Source of the DNA: Streptomyces viridochromogenes DSM 40736
GTDB lineage: Bacteria > Actinomycetota > Actinomycetes > Streptomycetales > Streptomycetaceae
Assembly: GCF_000158955.1 (NCBI RefSeq)
Contig: NZ_GG657757.1
Location: 7,963,945-8,027,944 of the forward strand
DNA: 64,000 bases
Direction of reading: 5' to 3'
In this document: positions 28,012 to 36,362 of the stretch, in pieces
Numbering within the stretch: position 1 is the first letter of the stretch
Layout of the letters: the number at the start of each line of letters is the position of its first letter
Notes under the pieces: generated by a model
Seen by the model: only the letters and a program-made list of their open reading frames with translations
The model's database searches: none
Told to the model about the DNA's origin: nothing
Position numbers and translations under genes: made by a program

Positions 28012-28962
28012 TCAGCCTGTCGGCGCATGCGCGCCCGTCGATCGTGGGGACGGTCGGGCGGGGGTGGTGGGCGCACAGCCGGGGACGGGGGCCCCGTCGG
28101 TTCGTCCCTCCAGGGCTCGCAGCACGGCCACCATGTCCTCGGTGCCGTGGCCCCGGTCGACGGTTTCGCCGTACAGGGCCTGGCAGATGTCGAGGAGCGG
28201 GGAGGCGACGCCGGCCTTGCGCGCCGCCTCGGCGATCAGCCGGTTGTTCTTGAGCACGTCCGCAGCGGCCGCTTGGACGGTGAAGTCCTGGGCCAGCAGT
28301 TTCGATCCCTTGACGCGGGAGACGTCGCTGGCCATCGGGCCTGCGTCCAGGACGTCCCGGAGCAGGCCCCGGTCGAGCCCCTGCCGGTCGGCGAAATGGA
28401 ACGCCTCGGTCAGGCCGGTGACCATCGTGATCAGGAACAGGTTCACGGAGAACTTCATCAGCAGGGCGCCCGGGACGGCTCCGCAGTCGAACACCTCGTG
28501 ACACATGGGGGCGAGCAGCGGGCGCACGGCGGCCGTGGCCTCGCTGTCGCCCGCCAGCATGCCCACGAGTCCGCCCTGCTCGGCGGGTCCGCGGGAGCCG
28601 GAGACCGGGGCCTCGACGTAACGGCCGCCCGCGGCCCGGATGTCGTCCTGCAGACCGGCGGAGTATTCGGCCGAGGTCGTGCCCATGTGGACGACGGTGT
28701 GCCCGGCGACTCGCGCGGCGAAGTCCGGTGTGCCGCGCCCCAGTACAGCGTCCATGGCGGCCTCGTCGGCGAGCATGAGGATCACCGTCCCGGCCCGGTC
28801 GAAGATCTCGGCCGGGCGCGCGGTGACCTCGGCACCGGCGGCGCGCAGAGGTTCGCACCGGCCGGGGGTGCGGTTCCACACGACGAGGGGCGTCCCGGCC
28901 CGGGCGAGGTTGAGGGCCATGGGCTGTCCCATGACCCCGAGGCCGACGAAACCGACGTCCAT
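28012..28962 (-). CDS. NAD(P)-dependent beta-hydroxyacid dehydrogenase family oxidoreductase
   Basis: A 316-residue 3-hydroxyisobutyrate-dehydrogenase-type enzyme. It has the Rossmann start MDVGFVGLGVMGQPMALNL, the substrate loop VEAPVSGSRGPAEQG and the catalytic Lys in LLMKFSVNLFL. The all-helical C-terminal domain follows. The ATG gives the glycine loop directly. The gene is divergent from a TetR gene with two palindromes between them, so it is probably the regulator's target. The substrate is unknown; imine reductases share this fold. Confidence 0.85.
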   Translation of the reverse strand: MDVGFVGLGVMGQPMALNLARAGTPLVVWNRTPGRCEPLRAAGAEVTARPAEIFDRAGTVILMLADEAAMDAVLGRGTPDFAARVAGHTVVHMGTTSAEYSAGLQDDIRAAGGRYVEAPVSGSRGPAEQGGLVGMLAGDSEATAAVRPLLAPMCHEVFDCGAVPGALLMKFSVNLFLITMVTGLTEAFHFADRQGLDRGLLRDVLDAGPMASDVSRVKGSKLLAQDFTVQAAAADVLKNNRLIAEAARKAGVASPLLDICQALYGETVDRGHGTEDMVAVLRALEGRTDGAPVPGCAPTTPARPSPRSTGAHAPTG

Positions 28963-29052
28963 GCTCCACTGCCTTCCCCGGCTCGCGCCGACATGACCGT
29001 CCACGCCGGCACTGGGACCGAGCCGATGCGGTCGCCATCGCGACCGCCACCG

Positions 29053-29072
29053 ACTATGACAGCGGTCATAGT
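29053..29072. promoter_or_regulatory. Palindromic operator 1 of the TetR/dehydrogenase pair
   Basis: A perfect 8-bp inverted repeat, ACTATGAC-AGCG-GTCATAGT, between two divergent genes. Together with a second copy centred 27 bp away it is the likely binding site of the adjacent TetR protein. Confidence 0.65.
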
Positions 29073-29080
29073 AGCCGTCG

Positions 29081-29098
29081 CTATGACGGCGGTCATAG
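29081..29098. promoter_or_regulatory. Palindromic operator 2 of the TetR/dehydrogenase pair
   Basis: A second copy, CTATGAC-GGCG-GTCATAG, with the same arms and a 4-bp centre. It lies 38 bp before the TetR start codon, so it could give autoregulation. Confidence 0.65.
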
Positions 29099-29135
29099 TG
29101 TGTGGCCGAAGTGCTCGCGGTGGTGGAGGTCGAAA

Positions 29136-29744
29136 ATGAAGGCGGCAGGGGTACCAGCCGAACGGGGGCCGCGCGAGCGGATGGTCTTCAGCGCGGCCCA
29201 GCTCATCCGGCGTGACGGGGTCGCCGCGACCGGCATGCGTGAGGTCGCCGCGCACGCGGGGGCGCCGCGGGGCTCCCTTCAGCACTACTTCCCCGGAGGC
29301 AAGGAGCAACTGGTCAACGAGGCGGTGGGTTGGGCCGGCCGGTACGCGGCAGGCCGTGTCGCCCGTTTCCTCGCCGCGCTGGCCGAGCCGACGCCGAGCG
29401 GGCTGTTCGCCGAGATGGTGCGTCAGTGGACCGACGAGTACCGGACGGCCGGGTTCGCGGGGGGCTGCCCGGTGGCGGCGGCCACGGTGGACTGCGCGGA
29501 GTCCACCCCGGCCACACGGGAGGCGGCGGCCGCCGCGTTCGCCGCCTGGACGGAGCCGGTGGGCCGGGCCCTGACGGAGATGGGGGTGCCCGAGGAGCGG
29601 TCCGGCGCGCTCGCCACCCTCATGATCAGTTCCCTGGAAGGTGCCATCCTCATCGCCCGTGCCGAGCGGGACGTCCGCGCCCTGACGGCCGTGACCCGCG
29701 AGCTCGGGCCCCTCCTTGACGCCGCGGTGCGCAACGAAGCGTGA
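29136..29744 (+). CDS. TetR-family repressor (LmrA/YxaF type)
   Basis: A 202-residue regulator. The N-terminal helix-turn-helix reads IRRDGVAATGMREVAAHAGAPRGSLQHYFPGGKEQL. The C-terminal domain contains WTDEYRTAGFAGGCPVAAA, as in LmrA/YxaF proteins. The ATG is 6 nt after GGAGG. It is divergent from the dehydrogenase gene, with two matching palindromes in the gap, and probably represses both genes until a small ligand binds. Confidence 0.88.
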   Translation: MKAAGVPAERGPRERMVFSAAQLIRRDGVAATGMREVAAHAGAPRGSLQHYFPGGKEQLVNEAVGWAGRYAAGRVARFLAALAEPTPSGLFAEMVRQWTDEYRTAGFAGGCPVAAATVDCAESTPATREAAAAAFAAWTEPVGRALTEMGVPEERSGALATLMISSLEGAILIARAERDVRALTAVTRELGPLLDAAVRNEA

Positions 29745-30063
29745 GGGCATTCGTCGTCACCCGCTGGGAAGGTGCCTCGGGCACCCCGCAGGCGCGGAAG
29801 ACGCCGGCCGGAGAAACCGGCTCCGCGCCCGAGGTCGACCAGCAGACCCCCTCGCCCGAGGCTCCCGCCGACAGCCCCCTCGTCAGTCCCGTACTGAACG
29901 CCGATGCGGCCCGGGCGGACTGAGGGCAAGTCGAGCCCCGGTGGCGCACGCCCCTAGACATCCGATCTCTTCTACCGCGACGATGTTCGCGCCCTCGGCA
30001 CGCGTCGAGTTGGCTGTCACTTCCTCTGTGAAAGAGCCGATGAATGGGGCGGGAGATCTCACG
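29745..30063. other. Intergenic region before the GH95 gene
   Basis: No convincing gene. A 60-codon frame opening MRAFVVTR resembles only the first eight residues of quinone/zinc oxidoreductases and then turns into low-complexity sequence, so it may be a relic. I see no clear promoter for the glycosidase. Confidence 0.35.
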
Positions 30064-33000
30064 GTGATCAATGAATCCCAACCGCGGCGACGAGGCGTTC
30101 TCAAGCTCGGCGGCGGCCTCGCCTTCGCACCTCTGATCACTCAGCCGGCCGGCGGAACTCCCGCGGCACGGGCCGTCGCCGCGGGGACCACCCCGCCGGC
30201 GGGCGTCCAGTGGCCGACGCTGTCGCGCGAGGCGCTGACATACTCCTTGCCCGCCATGGACTGGCAGTCGCAGGCCCTGCCGATCGGCAACGGCCGACTC
30301 GGCGCCATGCTCTTCGCCGACCCCCACGAGGAGCGCGTCCAGTTCAACGAACAGAGCCTGTGGGGCGGTGTCAACAATTATGACAACGCCCTCGCGGGCA
30401 AGCCGGACAGCGATTTCGACACCGGCATGACCGGCTTCGGCTCGTACCGGAACTTCGGCGACCTCGTCGTCACCTTCGCGCCGCGTACGAGTCCGAAGGT
30501 CACGGCTCCGGGCGGACCGTACAGCAGCTCCTCGTCGGAAGGCGTCGACAAGACGTACGACGGCGACTCGAGCACCAAGTGGTGCATCGAGGGGCCCGGC
30601 TCGAAGGTGCGGTGGCAGGTTGAGCTCCCTGAGCCCGTCGCGGTCGCGTCCTACCGTCTGACGAGCGCCAACGACGTGCCGCAGCGCGACCCGCAGGAGT
30701 GGACGCTCTCCGGTTCCGCCGACGGCGCCACCTGGACCACGCTCGACAGTCGCACTCTGGAAGCGCCCTTCGAAAACCGCTTCCAGACGAAGGAGTTCAC
30801 CTGCGCCGACACCGCGGCCCACCGCTTCTACCGGTTCGACTTCGTCCCCAAGGCGGGCGTGAGCCACTTTCAGGTGAGCGAGATCGGCCTGGCCGGCGTC
30901 GACCTCGGCGCGGGCGGTGCGATGTACCTGTCGTCGCCGAGCGGCCATTCCAAGGGGTCGGGTGCCGGGACCGGGCGCCGGGCCACGGACATCTCGTCTT
31001 CGGTGGACGGCGACCCGGCGACGGTCTGGCGGGTCGACGCAGCCGCGCCGGCGGTCGTATGGCAGGTGGAGCTGCCCCGGGCGGTGGCCGTCACGTCGTA
31101 CGCGCTGACGGCGGCCCCGGACCGTCCGAAGGACGACCCCCGGAGATGGCGGCTGGAGGGGTCACAGGACGGGCGTAACTGGACGACCCTCGACACACAG
31201 AACCCCGAAGCACCCTTCGCCGACCGCGGCGAAAGACGGGCCTTCCGGATCGGCGACAGCACGGCCTACCGCGCCTACCGGCTCACCCTGACCCCCGGCG
31301 CGTCCTCAACAGGCCTTCAGATCGCGGAGATCGCGCTGGAAGGCAAGGGCTTCGACACGCGCACGCAGCGCACGGTCGTCAACTACCGGCGCTCCCTCGA
31401 CTTCGTGAACGGCGTCCATGTCACCCGCTTCGGCGCACCGGGACGGCGCGTCCTGCGCGAGGCCTTCGCCGGCCGGTCCGCCGACGTCATGGTCTTCCGG
31501 TACACGTCGGAGCGTGCCAGAGGACTCTCCGGAGCGATATCGCTCGCGTCCGCACAGGACAAGGCCCCGACGACCGTCGACGCCGGCGCCGGACGGATCT
31601 CCTTCAGCGGTGTCATGGGCAACGGCCTCAAGCACGCGTGCACCGTCCAGGCCGTGCACACCGACGGCGACCTCCACGCCGACGGTTCGATGCTCCGCTT
31701 CAGCGACTGCACGACCCTGACCCTGTTCCTCGACGCCCGCACCGACTACAAGCTCGACGCCGCCGCCGGATGGCGCGGAGCCGATCCCGAACCGGCCGTC
31801 GCAGGGACGCTCCGCAAGGCGGCCGCCCGGCCCTACGACCGACTGCGCGACGAGCACACCGCCGAGATGCGCGCCCTGATGAACCGCGTCTCGGTCTCCT
31901 GGGGCACCTCCGACGACGCAGTCGTCGCCACGCCCACCGACGACCGGCTGGCGCGCTACGCGGCCGGCGGCCAGGACCCGACGCTCGAACAGACGATGTT
32001 CGACTACGGCCGGTACCTGCTGATCAGTTCCTCGCGCCCGAACGGCCTGCCCGCCAACCTCCAGGGCCTGTGGAACGACAGCAACCAGCCGCCGTGGGCC
32101 TCCGACTACCACACCAACATCAATGTCCAGATGAACTACTGGGGAGCCGAGACGACGAACCTGCCGGAGTGCCACGAGGCGCTCGTCCGGTTCATCGAGC
32201 AGGTGGCGGTGCCCAGCCGCGTGGCGACCCGCAACGCCTTCGGCAAGGACACGCGCGGCTGGACCGCCCGCACCAGCCAGAGCGTCTTCGGCGGCAACGC
32301 GTGGGAGTGGAACACCGTCGCGAGCGCCTGGTACGCACAACACCTGTACGAGCACTGGGCGTTCACTCAGGACCTGGACTACCTCCGGTCCCTCGCGTAC
32401 CCGATGATCAAGGAGATCTGCCAGTTCTGGGAAGACCATCTCAAGGAGCGCGAGGACGGACTCCTCGTCGCGCCGAACGGCTGGTCCCCCGAGCACGGGC
32501 CGCGCGAGGACGGCGTCATGTACGACCAGCAGATCATCTGGGACCTCTTCCAGAACTACCTCGACTGCGAGTCGGAGCTCAAGGCCGACCCCGCCTACCG
32601 CGCCAAGGTCGCGGACATGCAGGCACGCCTCGCACCGAACAAGATCGGCAAGTGGGGCCAGTTGCAGGAGTGGCAGGAGGACATCGACAGCCCCACCGAC
32701 ATCCACCGCCACACCTCGCACCTCTTCGCGGTCTACCCAGGACGCCAGATCACCCCTGCGACCGCCGAGTTCGCGGCCGCCGCCCTCGTCTCGCTCAAAG
32801 CCCGGTGCGGGGAGAAGGAGGGCGTTCCGTTCACGGCGGCGACGGTGTCGGGCGACAGCCGCCGCTCGTGGACCTGGCCCTGGCGGGCGGCCCTCTTCGC
32901 CCGTCTCGGAGACGGGCACCGCGCCCAGATCATGCTGCGCGGGCTGCTGACCTACAACACGCTGCCCAACCTGTTCTGCAACCACCCGCCCTTCCAGATG

Positions 33001-33273
33001 GACGGCAACTTCGGGATCTCGGGCGCTGTCGCGGAGATGCTCCTGCAGAGCCACGACGGCGTCATCCAGTTGCTGCCGGCGCTGCCGGACGACTGGAAGG
33101 CCAAGGGTTCCTTCACCGGACTGCGTGCCCGTGGCGGATACGAGGTCAGCTGCACGTGGCGGGACGGGAAGGTCACCTCGTACAGGATCGTCGCCGACCG
33201 GGCGCGGAACCAGAAGCGAGTCACCGTGCGGGTGAACGGCATCGACAAGAAGGTGAAGCCGGCCAAGCCCTGA
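30064..33273 (+). CDS. Secreted GH95 alpha-L-fucosidase with two inserted F5/8-type carbohydrate-binding domains
   Basis: About 1069 residues. A Tat-type signal (RRRGVLKLGGGLAF) leads into the GH95 N-terminal domain (WQSQALPIGNGRLGAMLF, FNEQSLWGG). That domain is interrupted after FGDLVVTF by two discoidin/CBM32-like modules, each with W-x-V-E-L-P and WTxLDxxxxEAPF motifs. It resumes at NYRRSLDF. The (alpha/alpha)6 catalytic domain has YHTNINVQMNYW (the family's paired active-site Asn), APNGWSPEHGP with the probable catalytic Glu, and WTWPWRAALFARLGDGHRA near the other acidic residue. It would remove terminal L-fucose or L-galactose from glycans outside the cell. The GTG follows GGGAG; an ATG 24 bases upstream is possible. 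Confidence 0.85.
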   Translation: MINESQPRRRGVLKLGGGLAFAPLITQPAGGTPAARAVAAGTTPPAGVQWPTLSREALTYSLPAMDWQSQALPIGNGRLGAMLFADPHEERVQFNEQSLWGGVNNYDNALAGKPDSDFDTGMTGFGSYRNFGDLVVTFAPRTSPKVTAPGGPYSSSSSEGVDKTYDGDSSTKWCIEGPGSKVRWQVELPEPVAVASYRLTSANDVPQRDPQEWTLSGSADGATWTTLDSRTLEAPFENRFQTKEFTCADTAAHRFYRFDFVPKAGVSHFQVSEIGLAGVDLGAGGAMYLSSPSGHSKGSGAGTGRRATDISSSVDGDPATVWRVDAAAPAVVWQVELPRAVAVTSYALTAAPDRPKDDPRRWRLEGSQDGRNWTTLDTQNPEAPFADRGERRAFRIGDSTAYRAYRLTLTPGASSTGLQIAEIALEGKGFDTRTQRTVVNYRRSLDFVNGVHVTRFGAPGRRVLREAFAGRSADVMVFRYTSERARGLSGAISLASAQDKAPTTVDAGAGRISFSGVMGNGLKHACTVQAVHTDGDLHADGSMLRFSDCTTLTLFLDARTDYKLDAAAGWRGADPEPAVAGTLRKAAARPYDRLRDEHTAEMRALMNRVSVSWGTSDDAVVATPTDDRLARYAAGGQDPTLEQTMFDYGRYLLISSSRPNGLPANLQGLWNDSNQPPWASDYHTNINVQMNYWGAETTNLPECHEALVRFIEQVAVPSRVATRNAFGKDTRGWTARTSQSVFGGNAWEWNTVASAWYAQHLYEHWAFTQDLDYLRSLAYPMIKEICQFWEDHLKEREDGLLVAPNGWSPEHGPREDGVMYDQQIIWDLFQNYLDCESELKADPAYRAKVADMQARLAPNKIGKWGQLQEWQEDIDSPTDIHRHTSHLFAVYPGRQITPATAEFAAAALVSLKARCGEKEGVPFTAATVSGDSRRSWTWPWRAALFARLGDGHRAQIMLRGLLTYNTLPNLFCNHPPFQMDGNFGISGAVAEMLLQSHDGVIQLLPALPDDWKAKGSFTGLRARGGYEVSCTWRDGKVTSYRIVADRARNQKRVTVRVNGIDKKVKPAKP

Positions 33274-33295
33274 CGGAGCCGTGCGCGGGCCTTGT

Positions 33296-33326
33296 TTGAC
33301 CTTGACACGGTGACAAGGCCTTCACT
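33296..33326 (+). promoter_or_regulatory. MerR-type promoter with 19-bp dyad spacer
   Basis: TTGACC is followed by a 19-bp spacer and TTCACT. The palindrome CCTTGACACGGTGACAAGG (33300-33318) overlaps the spacer, sharing one base with the -35. An overlong 19-bp spacer carrying the dyad is the hallmark of promoters controlled by MerR proteins, and a MerR gene lies downstream. Confidence 0.65.
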
Positions 33327-33348
33327 GCTCGCCGAGGAGGTGGTCTCC

Positions 33349-34017
33349 ATGACGGCCACGGGGCAGGGGACAGATGCGGTACGGGCGCTCCAGGGGTTGG
33401 AGGACGAGAGGTCGTCGGTGCGGCTGCGGGCCGCTCTGGCGGTCGGGACGACGCCCGACCCGGGGTTCGTCGGCAAGCTCGTCGAGCGGTGCGCGATCGA
33501 GCCCGAGTTCTTCGTCCGCGACATGCTGACCTGGGCGCTCACCCGCCACCCGGTGTCCCTGACGCTCCCCGCGCTGCTCCGCGAAGTCGGCTCGGAGCAC
33601 GCGCAGGCACGGAGCCAGGCGCTGCACACACTGTCCAAGATCGGGGACCGGCAGGCCTGGCCGGTGATCACACGCGCGCTGCTGTCCGACGCCGACGACG
33701 AAGTGGCGCGGGCCGCTTGGCGGACGGCGGTCGTGCTCGTGCCTGTTGGGGAGGAATCCGCTCTGGCGGAGGTGCTGGTGACGCAGCTCGGTCGCGGTGG
33801 GCGGGAGACGCAGCTGAGTCTCAGCCGGGCGCTGGTCGAGCTGGGCGAGGTGATCGTGCCGGCTCTGCTTGCCGCGACCAAGGTCTCCGACCCGGGCGTG
33901 CGCGCGCACGCGCTCGCCACGCAACGGCTGCTGCGCGACCCGGACACCGGGTTCGAGTTCGCGATCGAGGAGGCGAAACGCGTCGTCGCCCTGGGCGGGT
34001 CCGGCCACGAGGGATGA
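33349..34017 (+). CDS. HEAT-repeat protein paired with a MerR regulator
   Basis: A 222-residue protein made of helical HEAT-like repeats (ERSSVRLRAALAVGTTPDP, EVARAAWRTAVVLVPVGEESALAEVL, DPGVRAHALATQRLLRDPD). The ATG is 8 nt after GAGGAGG and just downstream of a MerR-type promoter. The MerR-HEAT gene follows with 6 nt between. HEAT repeats usually bind proteins, so it may be a partner or modulator of the regulator. No enzyme motif is seen. Confidence 0.75.
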   Translation: MTATGQGTDAVRALQGLEDERSSVRLRAALAVGTTPDPGFVGKLVERCAIEPEFFVRDMLTWALTRHPVSLTLPALLREVGSEHAQARSQALHTLSKIGDRQAWPVITRALLSDADDEVARAAWRTAVVLVPVGEESALAEVLVTQLGRGGRETQLSLSRALVELGEVIVPALLAATKVSDPGVRAHALATQRLLRDPDTGFEFAIEEAKRVVALGGSGHEG

Positions 34018-34023
34018 TGGGGC

Positions 34024-35037
34024 GTGTTGATCGGTGAGGTGGCGCGACGGTCCGGGGTCAGTGCCCGCATGCTCCGGCATTACGAGTCGCTCGGACTGGT
34101 GCGTCCCTCGGGGCGTACCGGCTCCGGGTACCGGGAGTACTCCATGGAGGACATCCAGCGGGTCTTCCATATCGAGAGCCTGAGGTCGCTGGGGTTGTCG
34201 CTGCGTGAGATCGGGCGTGCGCTTCACGACCCCGGTTTCACGCCCTCGGCGCTCGTCGACGACCTCATCCGTCAGACGCGCGAACGCATCGCGGCGGAGA
34301 CCGAGTTGCTCACACGGCTGCGCCGGATCCGTGCCGCGGAGCCCGCCGACTGGGAGAACGTCCTCCAGGTCGTCCCACTCCTCCAGGCTCTGGGTTCCAA
34401 GAGCGCCGACGCGCGCCAGCGCGCGGCGCTCTCGTCGGGCGAAGAGGTTCCCGTGCCGGTGGAGGCCCTGGTCGAGGCGGTGCTGAACGAGACGGACACC
34501 AACGTCGCCGGGGCTCTTCGCTGGGCCCTGGCGCGTTCGGGCGACGGCGGCCCGGCACTCCTGGCGCAGGGCCTCGGCTCACCGGTGGCCGCGGTGCGGG
34601 AACGTGCCGTGCGGTCCCTCGTCGAGATGCCCGGCGACGAGGCCACCGCGCGACTGCGGGACGCCCTCACGCACCCCGACGCCGTGGTCCGCGGGTACGC
34701 GGCTCTGGCGCTCGGGGCACGTGGTGTGGCCGACGCGGTCCCGACGCTCCTGGACATGATCGTGCGGGGAAGGAACGACACCGACGCGGCCGACGCGCTG
34801 AGCGTGCTGTCGAGCGACACCACACTGGCTGATCAGATCGCGACCGGTCTCCTCGACCGCCTCGCTTCCGGCACCACCGAAGCGCCTGCACGTGGACGGC
34901 TGACCCAGGCGCTGGCGGGCATCCCGGGGTCCAGGGCGTCAGATGCCCTGGTGGAGCTGTCGCACGACGGGGACCGCGCCGTCGCGCTGACCGCGGCGTA
35001 CTTGCTTCGGCTGCGTGACGGGTCCGGCCGGGATTGA
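34024..35037 (+). CDS. MerR-family regulator with C-terminal HEAT repeats
   Basis: A 337-residue protein. The N-terminal winged helix is of MerR type (LIGEVARRSGVSARMLRHYE, GYREYSMEDIQRVFHIESLRSLGLSL), followed by a dimer helix at about 85-105. From about residue 130 there are HEAT-like repeats (VAAVRERAVRSLVEMPGDEATARLRDAL, DAVVRGYAALALGARGVADAVPTLL) in place of a small metal or drug pocket. A GTG start is used. It probably controls the dyad-containing promoter before the preceding gene. What the HEAT domain senses is unknown. Confidence 0.85.
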   Translation: MLIGEVARRSGVSARMLRHYESLGLVRPSGRTGSGYREYSMEDIQRVFHIESLRSLGLSLREIGRALHDPGFTPSALVDDLIRQTRERIAAETELLTRLRRIRAAEPADWENVLQVVPLLQALGSKSADARQRAALSSGEEVPVPVEALVEAVLNETDTNVAGALRWALARSGDGGPALLAQGLGSPVAAVRERAVRSLVEMPGDEATARLRDALTHPDAVVRGYAALALGARGVADAVPTLLDMIVRGRNDTDAADALSVLSSDTTLADQIATGLLDRLASGTTEAPARGRLTQALAGIPGSRASDALVELSHDGDRAVALTAAYLLRLRDGSGRD

Positions 35038-35040
35038 CGG

Positions 35041-35538
35041 TCAGTGGTGGGCGTGAACCACCGCGTGCCCCTTGCCACGGCCGATCATCCACTTGTTGAC
35101 GGGCGTGGTGATCACGAAAGCGATCGCGAAGCCGCCCAGCAGTGCGGACCAGAACAGCCCGTCGGACAACTGGGCGTCCATCGCGCCGGGCGTGAGGGCG
35201 ACGATGCCGTTGTCGACGATCTCCATCACGGCGATGGAGACGGTGTCGGCGGCGAGCGCGACCTTGATCGCCGTACTGAAGTCCAGGCCGGCTCGACGGA
35301 CCGCGAACAGCGTGAAGGAGTAGCCGAAGAGGAACGCGAGCGCGATGGCCAGGATCATGGTGGGCACGTTCCCCCACTTCAGGGCTGTGCCGACGACCAT
35401 GCCCAGGATCTCGCCGATGGCGCAGCCGGTCAGGCAGTGCAGTGTCGCCTTGACCGCCGTCCCCCAGGACGCTCCGGTGTGCCCGTCGTGGTCCGCGTGG
35501 TCGTGCATGGTGCCGGCGTGCTGCGCGCTCTGGTCCAT
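35041..35538 (-). CDS. DUF4396 membrane protein
   Basis: A 165-residue protein. The first 25 residues are rich in His and Asp (MHDHADHDGH), a likely metal-binding tail. Four hydrophobic segments follow (LHCLTGCAIGEILGMVVG, MILAIALAFLFGYSFTL, a third around VALAADTVSIAVME, and LFWSALLGGFAIAFVI). It ends with His (VVHAHH). Its stop lies 3 bp from the stop of the convergent MerR-HEAT gene. A CsoR-like palindrome sits in its promoter, so copper or sulfane-sulfur control is plausible. The function of DUF4396 is not established to my knowledge. Confidence 0.75.
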   Translation of the reverse strand: MDQSAQHAGTMHDHADHDGHTGASWGTAVKATLHCLTGCAIGEILGMVVGTALKWGNVPTMILAIALAFLFGYSFTLFAVRRAGLDFSTAIKVALAADTVSIAVMEIVDNGIVALTPGAMDAQLSDGLFWSALLGGFAIAFVITTPVNKWMIGRGKGHAVVHAHH

Positions 35539-35593
35539 AACCCGTCCCCAATCCCGTCGAGTGAGCCCCGGTCTGTGAGCCTCACAGTCAAGG

Positions 35594-35623
35594 ACTATAT
35601 ACCCCCCGGGGGTACCGTGTCAG
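35594..35623 (-). promoter_or_regulatory. Promoter with CsoR-like operator for the DUF4396 gene
   Basis: Reading the minus strand, CTGACA and TATAGT are separated by 18 bp. The spacer carries the G/C-tract palindrome TACCCCCGGGGGGTA flanked by AT bases, the form of CsoR/CstR operators. Binding there would block RNA polymerase. No CsoR gene is in the window. Confidence 0.6.
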
Positions 35624-35872
35624 GGTGCGTGCAGGAGGCCGGGCCTGCTTCAGGTCCTCGACCGTGGTTTCACGCGGCGCACGTCAAGATTCTCTTCCGC
35701 CCGGTTCCACTGTGACGCGGAACGTCTGCTGGTGCATCCGGGGTATGGACGGTCTGCCGTACCGACCTACTCGGTGTTCGGACCGCGGCGGCCGGAATCC
35801 GACCGGGTCGACATTGCCTCTCTTTTGCGCTTGGCTGCGGACCAGACCTTTTCATGATCCGGGGGGATCCCT
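35624..35872. other. Intergenic region between DUF4396 and lipoprotein genes
   Basis: No gene found; an 80-codon frame here has no ribosome-binding site or motif. It must hold the promoter of the lipoprotein gene, but I see no clear -35/-10 pair. Confidence 0.35.
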
Positions 35873-36310
35873 ATGAACCGCGCCGTCCGCGCCGTCCGCG
35901 CTGTCCGCACCGTCCGAGCAGCCGCCTGCACCGTCGCCGTCGCCGGTCTCACGCTCGGCCTCGGCGCCTGTTCCGAGGCGGTCGACCAGGTCGACAAGGC
36001 GGTGGACGAGACGTACGAAGTCACCTACGAGGTCACGGGGAAGAACATCGACTCGATCGAATTCCACGGCGGCGGTGGCAAGGCCACGAAGCCGAAGATC
36101 GAGTCGGTGTCGAGCCCCGAGCTGCCCTGGAGAAAGACGGTCACACTGCGCGGCATCATGCCCCCTGCGGTCATGCCGGTCGCCGCGGACCTCGAAGCCG
36201 CCCAGGTGACATGCAAGATCACCTACAAGGGCAAGGTACTCGACGAGCAGACCGCCAAGAGCCTGCTGACCACCGGCGGCTGCACCGCGCAGTCCCCGGT
36301 CACGGGGTAA
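35873..36310 (+). CDS. Small lipoprotein, MmpS-like
   Basis: A 145-residue exported lipoprotein with the lipobox LGAC at about residue 33. The mature part is YEVTYEVTGKNIDSIEFHG, LPWRKTVTLRG and AAQVTCKITYKGKVL, resembling MmpS-type beta-sandwich proteins in which two Cys could pair (VTCKI and GGC). The signal's N-region is a run of Arg-Ala-Val / Arg-Thr-Val repeats produced by a 9-bp DNA repeat. A GGGGGG ribosome-binding site precedes the ATG. No partner membrane protein is adjacent. Confidence 0.7.
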   Translation: MNRAVRAVRAVRTVRAAACTVAVAGLTLGLGACSEAVDQVDKAVDETYEVTYEVTGKNIDSIEFHGGGGKATKPKIESVSSPELPWRKTVTLRGIMPPAVMPVAADLEAAQVTCKITYKGKVLDEQTAKSLLTTGGCTAQSPVTG

Positions 36311-36362
36311 CCCCGGGCGGCCCGTCGGCCGGCGCCGAAGTGCACTTCCTTGTCGAGCCGTT

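Noticed and set aside
29741..29923. 60-codon frame starting MRAFVVTR after the TetR gene
   Set aside because: The match to oxidoreductase N-termini stops after eight residues and the remainder is low complexity; too weak to call even as a pseudogene.
35625..35876. 83-codon frame between DUF4396 and the lipoprotein
   Set aside because: No start signal and no recognisable sequence; it runs into the lipoprotein start.
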